Part shown: positions 30,868 to 38,422 of the stretch, in pieces
Position numbering within the stretch: the stretch's first letter is position 1
Layout: every line of letters begins with the position of its first letter
Source of the DNA: JADJMO01 sp016794445
GTDB taxonomy: Bacteria > Myxococcota_A > Polyangia > Polyangiales > JADJMO01
DNA: 64,000 bases
Direction: 5' to 3'
Assembly (NCBI GenBank): GCA_016794445.1
Contig: JAEUKC010000388.1
Location: 1 to 64,000 of the forward strand
Made by a program: the position numbers and the translations under genes
The notes under the pieces: generated by a model
Seen by the model: the letters and a program-made list of their open reading frames with translations, nothing else
Told to the model about the DNA's origin: nothing
Databases searched by the model: none

Positions 30868-32049
30868 ATGGTCGCTCGTGCGCTTCTGCTCGGCCTCGCC
30901 GCGTCGTGTTCGTGCTGCCACCGGTCGGCGACCAGAACATCGCCGACGGGCGACGGCCAGCCCCTGCTCGAACAGGTCTCCACACCTCCCCATCCAGCGG
31001 TTCATCTAGCGGCGGGTTGGAGACACACTTGTGCCATCTCGACGCTAGAACGAGTGCAGTGCTGGGGCTCCAACGACCACGGTCAACTCGGAGACGGTCG
31101 GCTTCAGTCCCGGACTAGCCCCAGCGCGGTTGTGGGACTCCCTGGCCCGTCGACGGCTGTGACGGGGGGGCAGAGCCACAGTTGCTCCGTCGGTGCCGGT
31201 CACGTGTACTGCTGGGGGCTGAACGACGAGGGCCAGCTGGGAGCAGCTGAGCCAGGCCAGAGCCTTCGACCGATGGAGGTCGGAGGCCTTTCCAGCGTTG
31301 CGGCGGTTTCCGCAGGCGACAGTCACACCTGCGCGCTGACCCTGAACGGCGAGATCTACTGTTGGGGGGCGAACGACCGTGGGCAGCTCGGGGACGGCAC
31401 CACCGTGGGCCGGCCCATCCCCACCAGGGTCCTGGGGATGCCCAAGGCCAGACGCCTCGCCGCCGGAAACCGAACGACCTGCGCCGTTTCTGCGGTCGGT
31501 GGGGCCTGGTGTTGGGGTCTCAATCTCTACGGCCAGCTCGGCAACGGCAGTCGCATGCACAGCACCGTGCCGGTGGCGGTCGAATCTCTCGCGGGCAAGG
31601 CCCGGGAGATCTCGACATCGGGCTATCACACCTGTGCAGTGGCGACAGACGATAGCGTTGGCTGTTGGGGAGCAAACGACGAAGGCCAGCTGGGAGACGG
31701 TGGTAAGGTCGAGAAGACCAGACCAAGCCTCGTGCTCGGTGGATGGGCCGGCACCCAGGGAGTCGCGAACGGATTCGGACACTCCTGCGCGATCAGCACG
31801 ACGGGCGTACGCTGTTGGGGCGGAAACCTGAGAGGGCAGCTCGGAGACGGCACAACGACGAGCCGCACGACACCGGTGGCTCCGCTCGGTCTTCCTCCAG
31901 GCATCTCCATCATCGTCGCCGGCCACGAGCACACCTGCGCAATGACGTCAGACCAGAGGGTTCTCTGCTGGGGCCTGAACGCGGACGGTCAGCTCGGTAA
32001 CGGAGCAACCGCTGGGAGCAATACGCCAGTACCAGTCGTCGGCCTCTGA
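30868..32049 (+). CDS. RCC1-repeat lipoprotein
   Basis: A 393-residue protein with a lipoprotein signal (LLLGLAASC). The rest is about seven RCC1/BLIP-II-type repeats with the pattern H-T/S-C-A-x(n)-V-x-C-W-G-x-N-x2-G-Q-L-G-D-G, forming a seven-bladed propeller on the cell surface or in the periplasm. Two Cys per repeat probably pair. Such proteins are common in myxobacteria without known function; BLIP-II uses the same fold to bind and inhibit an enzyme. It starts 14 bases after the caspase-like gene, so a protective (immunity-like) role is possible but unproven. ATG 30868 is chosen because it gives the signal peptide. Confidence 0.85.
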   Translation: MVARALLLGLAASCSCCHRSATRTSPTGDGQPLLEQVSTPPHPAVHLAAGWRHTCAISTLERVQCWGSNDHGQLGDGRLQSRTSPSAVVGLPGPSTAVTGGQSHSCSVGAGHVYCWGLNDEGQLGAAEPGQSLRPMEVGGLSSVAAVSAGDSHTCALTLNGEIYCWGANDRGQLGDGTTVGRPIPTRVLGMPKARRLAAGNRTTCAVSAVGGAWCWGLNLYGQLGNGSRMHSTVPVAVESLAGKAREISTSGYHTCAVATDDSVGCWGANDEGQLGDGGKVEKTRPSLVLGGWAGTQGVANGFGHSCAISTTGVRCWGGNLRGQLGDGTTTSRTTPVAPLGLPPGISIIVAGHEHTCAMTSDQRVLCWGLNADGQLGNGATAGSNTPVPVVGL

Positions 32050-32067
32050 TCTGAGGTCCGGGTGGAG

Positions 32068-32180
32068 GGCGCCTTTGGCTGAGCAGGTAGCCCAGCGCCG
32101 AGGCGATGCGGGGGCCTTGGCCCAGGTGAAGAATCGACGAGCGGACGCAGCAGCTTGTCGCGCTCGGCCTTCCGCTTCAC
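32068..32180 (-). pseudogene. Fragment of an IS66-like transposase
   Basis: Between the RCC1 gene and pilT the minus strand encodes short pieces that match the C-terminal part of IS66 transposases but in different frames: VKRKAERDKLLRPLVD, then RFFTWAKA, then RIASALGYLLSQR. At least two frameshifts or small deletions separate them and there is no complete gene or inverted repeat. It is best read as a decayed insertion sequence remnant at the edge of the low-GC island. The match is from memory of the family, not from a search. Confidence 0.4.
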
Positions 32181-32189
32181 GGGCGGGAG

Positions 32190-33317
32190 CTAGCCCTGCG
32201 GCCGCCGCATCCCCGGCATCACGTTCATGCTGCCGCGCTCGATCATCAGGCGCAGCTCCTCCGGGTCGTGCGAGCGGGTGAGCGCCTCGTCCATCGAGAT
32301 GAGCTTGCGGGAGAAGAGGTTGTAGAGGCTCTGGTTGAACGTCTGCATGCCGTACTTCTCCTGGCCGACCTGCATCTGCGAGTAGATCTGGTGGATCTTG
32401 TCCTCGCGGATGAGGTTGCGGATCGCGGCGTTCGGCACCATCACCTCCATCGCGAGCACGCGGCCGGGCTGGCCCATGCGCGGCAGGAGCGCTTGCGAGA
32501 CCACGCCCTGCAGCACGAACGAGAGCTGGGCGCGGATCTGCGGCTGCTGGTGGGAGGGGAAGACGTCCACCACGCGGTTGATCGACTGCGCGCAGTTGTT
32601 GGTGTGCAGCGTGGCGAACACCAGGTGGCCCGTCTCGGCGATGGTGATGGCGGCCTCGATGGTCTCGAGGTCTCGCATCTCGCCGACGAGCACGACGTCG
32701 GGGTCCTGGCGCAGGATGTACTTGAGCGCCGTCTTGAAGCTCGTGGTGTCGGCGCCGACCTCGCGCTGGTTGACGATGCACATCTTGTGCGGGTGGAGGA
32801 ACTCGATCGGGTCCTCGACCGTCATGATGTGCTGGCGCGTCTCGCTGTTGATCTTGTCGATGATCGCGGCGAGCGAGGTGGACTTGCCGGAGCCCGTGGC
32901 GCCGGTGACGAGCACGAGGCCGCGCGGGCGCGAGCTGATCTCCGCGATCACCGGCGGCAGGCCGAGCTCCTCGAAGGTGGCGATTCGGAACGGGATGGCG
33001 CGGATCGCGCACGAGATCGCGCCGCGCTGCATGAACACGTTGCAGCGGAAGCGGGACAGGTTCTTGACGCCGAACGAGAGGTCGAGCTCGTTGGTCTTCT
33101 CGAACTGGACCTTCTGCTCCTCGGTGAGCACCGAGTAGATCAGCTGCTTGGTGTGGATGGCGGTGAGCGGCGCCAGGCGGAGCGGCACGACCGAGCCGTC
33201 GATGCGCAGGATCGGCGGCACCCCGGTCGTGATGTGCAGGTCGCTGGCCCCCTTGTCGATCATCGTCTTGAGGAGCTGGTGGAGGTTGACCTGCAGATCG
33301 TTCGGAGCCGCTTGCAT
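32190..33317 (-). CDS. pilT: Type IV pilus retraction ATPase PilT
   Basis: A 375-residue hexameric ATPase that powers pilus retraction and twitching (social) motility. Walker A is VTGATGSGKST, the Asp box is MTVEDPIEFLH, Walker B is DPDVVLVGEMRD and the His box is GHLVFATLHTNN. The start may be ATG 33317 or four codons further upstream at 33329; neither has a clear Shine-Dalgarno. It stands alone, divergent from the DUF3298-like gene at 33348, and the pilin-like gene is 24 kb away. Confidence 0.96.
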   Translation of the reverse strand: MQAAPNDLQVNLHQLLKTMIDKGASDLHITTGVPPILRIDGSVVPLRLAPLTAIHTKQLIYSVLTEEQKVQFEKTNELDLSFGVKNLSRFRCNVFMQRGAISCAIRAIPFRIATFEELGLPPVIAEISSRPRGLVLVTGATGSGKSTSLAAIIDKINSETRQHIMTVEDPIEFLHPHKMCIVNQREVGADTTSFKTALKYILRQDPDVVLVGEMRDLETIEAAITIAETGHLVFATLHTNNCAQSINRVVDVFPSHQQPQIRAQLSFVLQGVVSQALLPRMGQPGRVLAMEVMVPNAAIRNLIREDKIHQIYSQMQVGQEKYGMQTFNQSLYNLFSRKLISMDEALTRSHDPEELRLMIERGSMNVMPGMRRPQG

Positions 33318-33347
33318 GCCCCAAATCATACACGTAGGGAGGGGCCC

Positions 33348-34787
33348 ATGCGCCTGCCCCTCGCCCTCGCCTGCTGCTCGCTGCTCTCGGCCTGTGACCG
33401 CAAGGACCCGCCCGAAGCGCCCAAGACCGCCTCCTCCGCGAGCGCCGCCAAGAGCGCTGCGTCGAGCGCCGTGGCTTCGAGCTCGGCCTCCGCGGCGCCG
33501 TCCGCGTCGGCCGCACCGAAGAAGGTGGTCGAAGGTCGTACCATCGATGCCTGGCAGGGGACGATCGGCAAGGACCTCAAGTTCGATCTCTACCTGGAGC
33601 GGCTCGGCGACGAGCTCACCGGCCTCTACGCGCCGGGCGGCAGTGGCACGCACGTCCCGCTGCAGGGCAAGATGAAGGACGCCACGCGCTTCGTGCTCAC
33701 CGAGCTCGACGAGAAGGGCAAGGCCGCGGGCACGTTCGACGGCACGCTCGTCGGGGGCGTCCTCAAGGGCAACTACACCGACGCCAAGACCAAGAAGCCC
33801 CGCATCTTCACGACCGAGGCCCACCACTCCGATCTCCCGGCCACCTTCACCCAGGGCTACGCGGGCACGCTCGGCGGCAAGATCCGCATCCGCGCCAAGC
33901 TCGAGAAGAAGGACGCCACGTTCGGCGGCGTCTATCGGTACACCAAGAGCAAGGACGATCTCGTGCTCACGGGGGCGATCGACAAGGGCGCCGAGTTCGT
34001 GATGCGGGAGACCGTCAAGAGCGGCAAGGAGACGGGCCGCTTCGAGGGCTTCGCGCTCAGCAAGTACCTGCTCGTCGGTCGCTGGTACTCGCCGGACAAG
34101 ACCAAGTCGCTGCCGTTCCTGCTCGAGGCGGGCAGCGCATACCCCGAGATCGCGGACCTCGGTGGCGGCGTGAAGGTGGTGCCGCAGGAGAGCTACAAGG
34201 AGCTCGGCAAGCACTGCACCGCGTCGATGGTCTTTCCGGTGGTCGAGGGCGCGAAGGGCAAGAAGGCGCTCGACGCGGCGTTCAAGAAGCTCTCGGGCGG
34301 CGAGATGAGCAAGGACGTCTGCGAGGGCTCGAGCGCCGACATGCCGTACACGGTCGAGGACGACTACACCGTCACGAAGGCCAAGCTCCCGCACTTCGGC
34401 ATCACGTTCCACAGCTACTCGTTCACCGGCGGCGCGCACGGCATGTGGGGCGCCACGTGCAAGGTGGCCGACGCCGACACTGGCGACGTGTTCGCCCTCG
34501 CGACCAAGCTCACCCCCGAGAACCGCAAGAAGCTCTCGGCGCTCGTGGTCGCGGCGCTCAAGAAGGAGCACGGCGTCGAGAAGCTGAGCGACGCGGGGTT
34601 CTTCGTCGACGACATCGACCTCGACGACAAGGCCAACGTCTGCGTGGGCCCGAAGGGTGGCCTCGAGGTGCTGTTCAACCCGTACGAGGTCGGCCCGTGG
34701 GCCATGGGCGCGCCCACGGTGGCGATCGCGGCCGACGACGCGCGGCCGCTCCTGCCGGCGGATCTGCAGAAGACCCTCGCGCCCTGA
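33348..34787 (+). CDS. Lipoprotein with DUF3298/RsiV-like C-terminal domain
   Basis: A 479-residue protein with lipobox (SLLSAC) and an Ala/Ser-rich linker (~20-58). The C-terminal ~220 residues resemble the DUF4163/DUF3298 pair found in RsiV and PdaC, including FHSYSFTGGAHGMW near 350 and the conserved Gly/Pro-rich core that follows. In RsiV this fold binds lysozyme; in PdaC it sits on a deacetylase. Whether this protein binds a muramidase or glycan is unknown. The middle (~65-260) has no recognised fold. It is divergent from pilT, with only 30 bases between the start codons. Confidence 0.7.
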   Translation: MRLPLALACCSLLSACDRKDPPEAPKTASSASAAKSAASSAVASSSASAAPSASAAPKKVVEGRTIDAWQGTIGKDLKFDLYLERLGDELTGLYAPGGSGTHVPLQGKMKDATRFVLTELDEKGKAAGTFDGTLVGGVLKGNYTDAKTKKPRIFTTEAHHSDLPATFTQGYAGTLGGKIRIRAKLEKKDATFGGVYRYTKSKDDLVLTGAIDKGAEFVMRETVKSGKETGRFEGFALSKYLLVGRWYSPDKTKSLPFLLEAGSAYPEIADLGGGVKVVPQESYKELGKHCTASMVFPVVEGAKGKKALDAAFKKLSGGEMSKDVCEGSSADMPYTVEDDYTVTKAKLPHFGITFHSYSFTGGAHGMWGATCKVADADTGDVFALATKLTPENRKKLSALVVAALKKEHGVEKLSDAGFFVDDIDLDDKANVCVGPKGGLEVLFNPYEVGPWAMGAPTVAIAADDARPLLPADLQKTLAP

Positions 34788-34822
34788 CCAACTCCACGGA
34801 CCGCCGAGCCCCCGCAAGCAGA

Positions 34823-35593
34823 TCATCGCCTCGGCTGGCAGCGCGCACAAAACGTCGTCGTGCGCCCCGCCTGCACGATCCGCTCGAGCGCTCTCCGACA
34901 GGAGGGGCAGGGGTCGCCCGCGCGGCCGTAGACGACGAACGGGTTCTCGCTGTCCTTCTCGCCGAGGTAGGTGATCTCGGTGCCGTCCTCGAGCGCAAGC
35001 GTGCGCTGCAGCGTCCAGGCGATGCCTTCGGCGAGCGCCGCGCGTTCGGCGTCGGACAGCTCGTTCGCGGCGCGCTCGGGGTGGATGCGGGCGTGGAACA
35101 GCGCCTCGGTCGCCTGGATGTTGCCGATGCCCGCGAGCACGCTCTGATCGAGCAGCACGTCCTTGATGGCGCGGCGCCCCCGCAGCCGCGCGGGGTCGAC
35201 GCCGTCGAGGAGCGGGTCCGGGCCGAGCGCGGTCCACGCCGGCAGCTCGCTCTTGCCGAGGACGAGGCGTCCGAACGCGCGCGGGTCGACGTAGCGCACG
35301 CTCCGCTCCGCGAGGGTGAACACGGCGTGCTCGTGCGCGAGCGCTCGGTCGGTCGGGGCGCGCTCGACCCACTTGCCCGTCATGCCGAGGTGGCTGAACA
35401 GGGTCGTGGTGTCGAACGAGATCCGTAGCCATTTTCCGCGGCGTTCGACCCCGCTGCAGGTCTGCCCACGCAGCGCGCCGAGTCGCGACGCCACCACGTT
35501 CGATCGCCTCGTACGGACCCGCGTGATCGGCGCCCCCACGAGCCAGCGCCGCAGCGCGCGGGCGGCGACCTCGACCTCGGGCAGCTCGGGCAC
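34823..35593 (-). CDS. mutM: Formamidopyrimidine-DNA glycosylase
   Basis: A 256-residue Fpg/Nei-family DNA glycosylase that removes 8-oxoguanine and ring-opened purines and cuts the AP site by beta-delta elimination. The catalytic N-terminus MPELPEVE (Pro2, Glu3) is intact. The Lys of RRGKWLR, the H2TH region around LLDQSVLAGIGNIQA and the C-terminal zinc finger (CPSC...CARC with 16 residues between the pairs) are present. Whether it prefers Fpg or Nei substrates cannot be read directly. It converges on the DUF3298-like gene with a 35-base gap. Confidence 0.92.
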   Translation of the reverse strand: MPELPEVEVAARALRRWLVGAPITRVRTRRSNVVASRLGALRGQTCSGVERRGKWLRISFDTTTLFSHLGMTGKWVERAPTDRALAHEHAVFTLAERSVRYVDPRAFGRLVLGKSELPAWTALGPDPLLDGVDPARLRGRRAIKDVLLDQSVLAGIGNIQATEALFHARIHPERAANELSDAERAALAEGIAWTLQRTLALEDGTEITYLGEKDSENPFVVYGRAGDPCPSCRRALERIVQAGRTTTFCARCQPRR

Positions 35594-35639
35594 CGACGGA
35601 CGCTAGCGCAGCCCGGGTGGTCCGCGCTCTACTCCCGGG

Positions 35640-36206
35640 ATGCGCGCACGCCTCGCCGGGAGCTTCGTCGTCGTCCTCGGGACCGCCTGTCGTCGCGATC
35701 CCGGTCCGCTCCCGGGCAACCCCCCGGCCAAGGAGATCCGCGTGCGCGACCAGCGCTGCGAGCTCGTGGAGAAGGGCTCGCCGCGCGACGTGAAGGGCCA
35801 GGTCGTCGACTGCCCCGCGGATGGCACCACCGTCGAGCCCGACGGCTCGTGCTCGTTCCGCCTCACCGTGGACTGCTCGCAGGCGGGCGAGAACACCTGC
35901 AATCCCCCCGCGCCGGTGTCCGTGCTGTGCCCGCCGGCGCTGAAGAAGCCCGCGGCGAGCGCCTCGCAGCAGGTCTTCTACCCGAACCCGCCGCCGGTCG
36001 AGCTCCGCGCGTTCGACGGCGAGTGTCACCTCGTGCCGCCGGGCTCGCCGTGGACCACGCCCGGGAAGATCGTGGACTGCCCGACCACGGCCACCACCAA
36101 GGACGCGAGCGGCAAGTGCTTCTACGAGCCCGGTGGCGACTGCCCTGAAGGGGCCAAGTGCAACCCGCCGCCGCCAGTGCCGGTGCGCTGCCCCAAGGGA
36201 CTCTGA
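35640..36206 (+). CDS. Cys-rich lipoprotein with two internal repeats
   Basis: A 188-residue protein with a lipobox (VVLGTAC). Two halves of about 60 residues are related: each has R-x2-D-x2-C-x-L-V-x2-G-S-P, then V-D-C-P near the middle and C-N-P-P...V-x-C-P at the end. This is an internal duplication with about seven Cys per half, likely disulfide bonded. No catalytic motif. It is divergent from mutM and converges on the beta-barrel gene. Confidence 0.7.
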   Translation: MRARLAGSFVVVLGTACRRDPGPLPGNPPAKEIRVRDQRCELVEKGSPRDVKGQVVDCPADGTTVEPDGSCSFRLTVDCSQAGENTCNPPAPVSVLCPPALKKPAASASQQVFYPNPPPVELRAFDGECHLVPPGSPWTTPGKIVDCPTTATTKDASGKCFYEPGGDCPEGAKCNPPPPVPVRCPKGL

Positions 36207-36258
36207 GTGGCTTTGTCGCTCTCGGACCGTCCCCGTCCGGTCCTCCGCTCCGGATCGA

Positions 36259-37404
36259 CTAGAGGCTCAGCACCGCCGAGGCGAGCAGCGAGCTCGACGA
36301 CGAGGCGAACCCGCCGTTCTCCTGCAGCCGGAACCAGTCCTCCTTGGAGGTGCGGTGCAGCGCCTCGAGGCGCACGAGCATCGCCGGGTGGGGCTGCCAA
36401 CCGAGCGTGAGCGTGAGCCCGCGGACCTCGCGCGGCGCGACGGTCTTCACGTCGCTCGCCCCGAGCAGGATGCCGTATTCGTCGCGGAACAGCTCGCCGC
36501 GCACGGCCACGTAGGTGGTCTCGCTCGGCGCGAAGCGGGCCCACGCGGCGCCGCCGTAATACACAGGGTCCTTCTGCACCTCGGCGCGCGCGGCGTCGCG
36601 CACCACGTAGCCCTGCTCGCGCCCGCCCCAGGCCTCGATCGCGACCTGCAGCCACTTGAACGGCCGCACCTCGACGATGAGATCCTCGAACAGGCGCAGG
36701 GGCTTGCCGTCGTCGGGGCTGCTCGGAGAGAGCTCGCGGCTCACCACGATGGCGTTGTCGACGGACAGCCAGGCGTTGGGCCGCCACGCGACGTGCAGGT
36801 TGCCGGCCTTGCCGTCGTTCGTGTCCTGGAACGCGAGGGCGTTCCATCCGTTGAACACGGTGACGTCGACCGTGAGCGTGGGGAGGGCGCGCCATCCGAA
36901 GCGGGCCCCGGTGACGAAGTAGGGCGTGCCGTCGGACACGAACGCGCGCGTGTACGACCAGTTGCGCGCGGACACGAAGTCTTCGCGCCCGATCTGCGAC
37001 GGCAGCACGCCCGCCTCGACCCAGAAATCCGAGCCGAGGCGATAGCCGACCGATGCGAGCTGGACGTGCCGGGTCGACGAAGACGTGCCGTAGAGGTTGT
37101 CGACCGAATCGCCGAACTGGACCACCACCTGGCCCATGAGCTTGGAATGCTCGAGCTTCGCGCCCGCGGCCACGAGGTTGGCACTGAACGCGTGGTGCGC
37201 AGAGCCGGTGGTGAGCCCGGTCGCCTTGCGGACCAGCGGGGCCTGGTCGTGAAAGGCCCAGTATCCGTCGGCCACGAGGATCGGCTTGAGCCGGGGACCG
37301 TCGGAGCCGCTCGGCAGCTCGTCTTCCGCCCGCGCCATCCCGGAGAGGCCCGTCACGAGCAGGAACGAAACGGCTGCGAAGGCGACGTGGGGGTACTTCC
37401 GCAT
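36259..37404 (-). CDS. Predicted outer-membrane beta-barrel protein
   Basis: A 381-residue protein with a Sec signal (FAAVSFLLVTGLSGMARA). The mature part shows many alternating amphipathic strands ending in aromatic residues, as in the segments YRLGSDFWVEAGVLPSQIG and RGLTLTLGWQPHPAMLVRLE. The last residues (SAVLSL) are a plausible barrel end, though they lack a terminal Phe. It fits the porin-like BBP2/DUF1597 class that binds or passes small solutes; the ligand is unknown. It is divergent from the M48 peptidase with about 130 bases between starts, leaving room for promoters. Confidence 0.7.
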   Translation of the reverse strand: MRKYPHVAFAAVSFLLVTGLSGMARAEDELPSGSDGPRLKPILVADGYWAFHDQAPLVRKATGLTTGSAHHAFSANLVAAGAKLEHSKLMGQVVVQFGDSVDNLYGTSSSTRHVQLASVGYRLGSDFWVEAGVLPSQIGREDFVSARNWSYTRAFVSDGTPYFVTGARFGWRALPTLTVDVTVFNGWNALAFQDTNDGKAGNLHVAWRPNAWLSVDNAIVVSRELSPSSPDDGKPLRLFEDLIVEVRPFKWLQVAIEAWGGREQGYVVRDAARAEVQKDPVYYGGAAWARFAPSETTYVAVRGELFRDEYGILLGASDVKTVAPREVRGLTLTLGWQPHPAMLVRLEALHRTSKEDWFRLQENGGFASSSSSLLASAVLSL

Positions 37405-37534
37405 GAATGCGCGGGAGAATACACCTCTCCGGCCGCGGTTGGAGTCCAGGAAGGATCGATCGTGAAGAAACGTTCAGCGCCAAGAGCCCCGATTGCCCGG
37501 TGTCCTTCCGGTGCTTAGGCTCCGAGGCAACCCC

Positions 37535-38422
37535 ATGGCGCAAATCCCCGAGCTCGATTTCGCAAGCTTCGTCCGCAACAAGAAGTCGGCGCACGCCGGC
37601 GGCGGCGACGGCTTCGACTACGCATACGTCTCCGACCGGCAGACCCGGGCCACGTTCGAGAAGATGGCCCCGGTCGAGTGGGCCGTCTCGGCCACCGTCC
37701 GCATGTGGAAGGCGTTCGGCAAGAACGAGCTCCTCGGGCACACCGTCCGGGTCAACGAGCGGCAGTTCCCGCGGCTGCACGGCATGCTCGCCCAGTCCGC
37801 GCAGACCCTCGGCATCCCCACCCCCACGATGTACGTGGGGCAGAACCCGCACCTCAACGCGGGCACGTTCGGCACCAACGACGACAGCTTCATCCTGGTC
37901 AACGGCTCGCTCATCGACCACTTCAGCGACGCGGAGCTGCTCGACGTCATCGGCCACGAGTGCGGCCACATCCAGAACAAGCACGTGGTCTACAACACCA
38001 CGCTCTACATCCTCACCTACATGGTGAACGCGCTGGTCGGCGGCCTCGCGTACCCGGCCAAGGTGGCGCTCGCCGCCTGGTCGCGCCGCGCGGAGATCAC
38101 CTGCGACCGCGCCGGCATGCTGGTGGTCAAGGACGTGAACGTCAGCGGCAAGGGCATGATGAAGCTCGCCCTCGGCAGCAAGAAGCTCTACGACCAGCTC
38201 GACCTCGACGAGTTCGTCACCCAGTACGAGGACGGCAAGCAGGGCATCGGCCGCATCGCCGAGGCCTTCGCGAGCCACCCCTACGTGCCCAAGCGCGTGA
38301 TGGCCATGCGCGAGTTCGCCAAGACCGCCCTCTACCGCAAGGCCGCCGGCCTCGGCGAAGACGGCATCACCATGGAGGAGTGCGACAAGCGCGTCTCCGA
38401 GATCATCCAGGTGTTCGCATGA
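37535..38422 (+). CDS. M48-family metallopeptidase
   Basis: A 295-residue zinc peptidase. The metal-binding H-E-x-x-H is in DVIGHECGHIQNKHVVY, with the third ligand Glu in RRAEITCDRAG about 60 residues later. A hydrophobic stretch between them (LYILTYMVNALVGGLAYP) may associate with the membrane, but there is no signal peptide or multiple helices as in HtpX. ATG 37535 is chosen over an upstream GTG at 37493, which lacks support. It overlaps the dynamin-like gene by the ATGA at 38419, so the two are translationally coupled and probably act together in membrane or protein quality control. Confidence 0.85.
   Translation: MAQIPELDFASFVRNKKSAHAGGGDGFDYAYVSDRQTRATFEKMAPVEWAVSATVRMWKAFGKNELLGHTVRVNERQFPRLHGMLAQSAQTLGIPTPTMYVGQNPHLNAGTFGTNDDSFILVNGSLIDHFSDAELLDVIGHECGHIQNKHVVYNTTLYILTYMVNALVGGLAYPAKVALAAWSRRAEITCDRAGMLVVKDVNVSGKGMMKLALGSKKLYDQLDLDEFVTQYEDGKQGIGRIAEAFASHPYVPKRVMAMREFAKTALYRKAAGLGEDGITMEECDKRVSEIIQVFA

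Noticed and set aside
32190..36029. A 1279-codon minus-strand frame extending far upstream of pilT
   Set aside because: Only the last ~379 codons encode PilT; the rest overlaps the DUF3298-like lipoprotein and mutM genes and shows low-complexity Arg/Ala/Val sequence.
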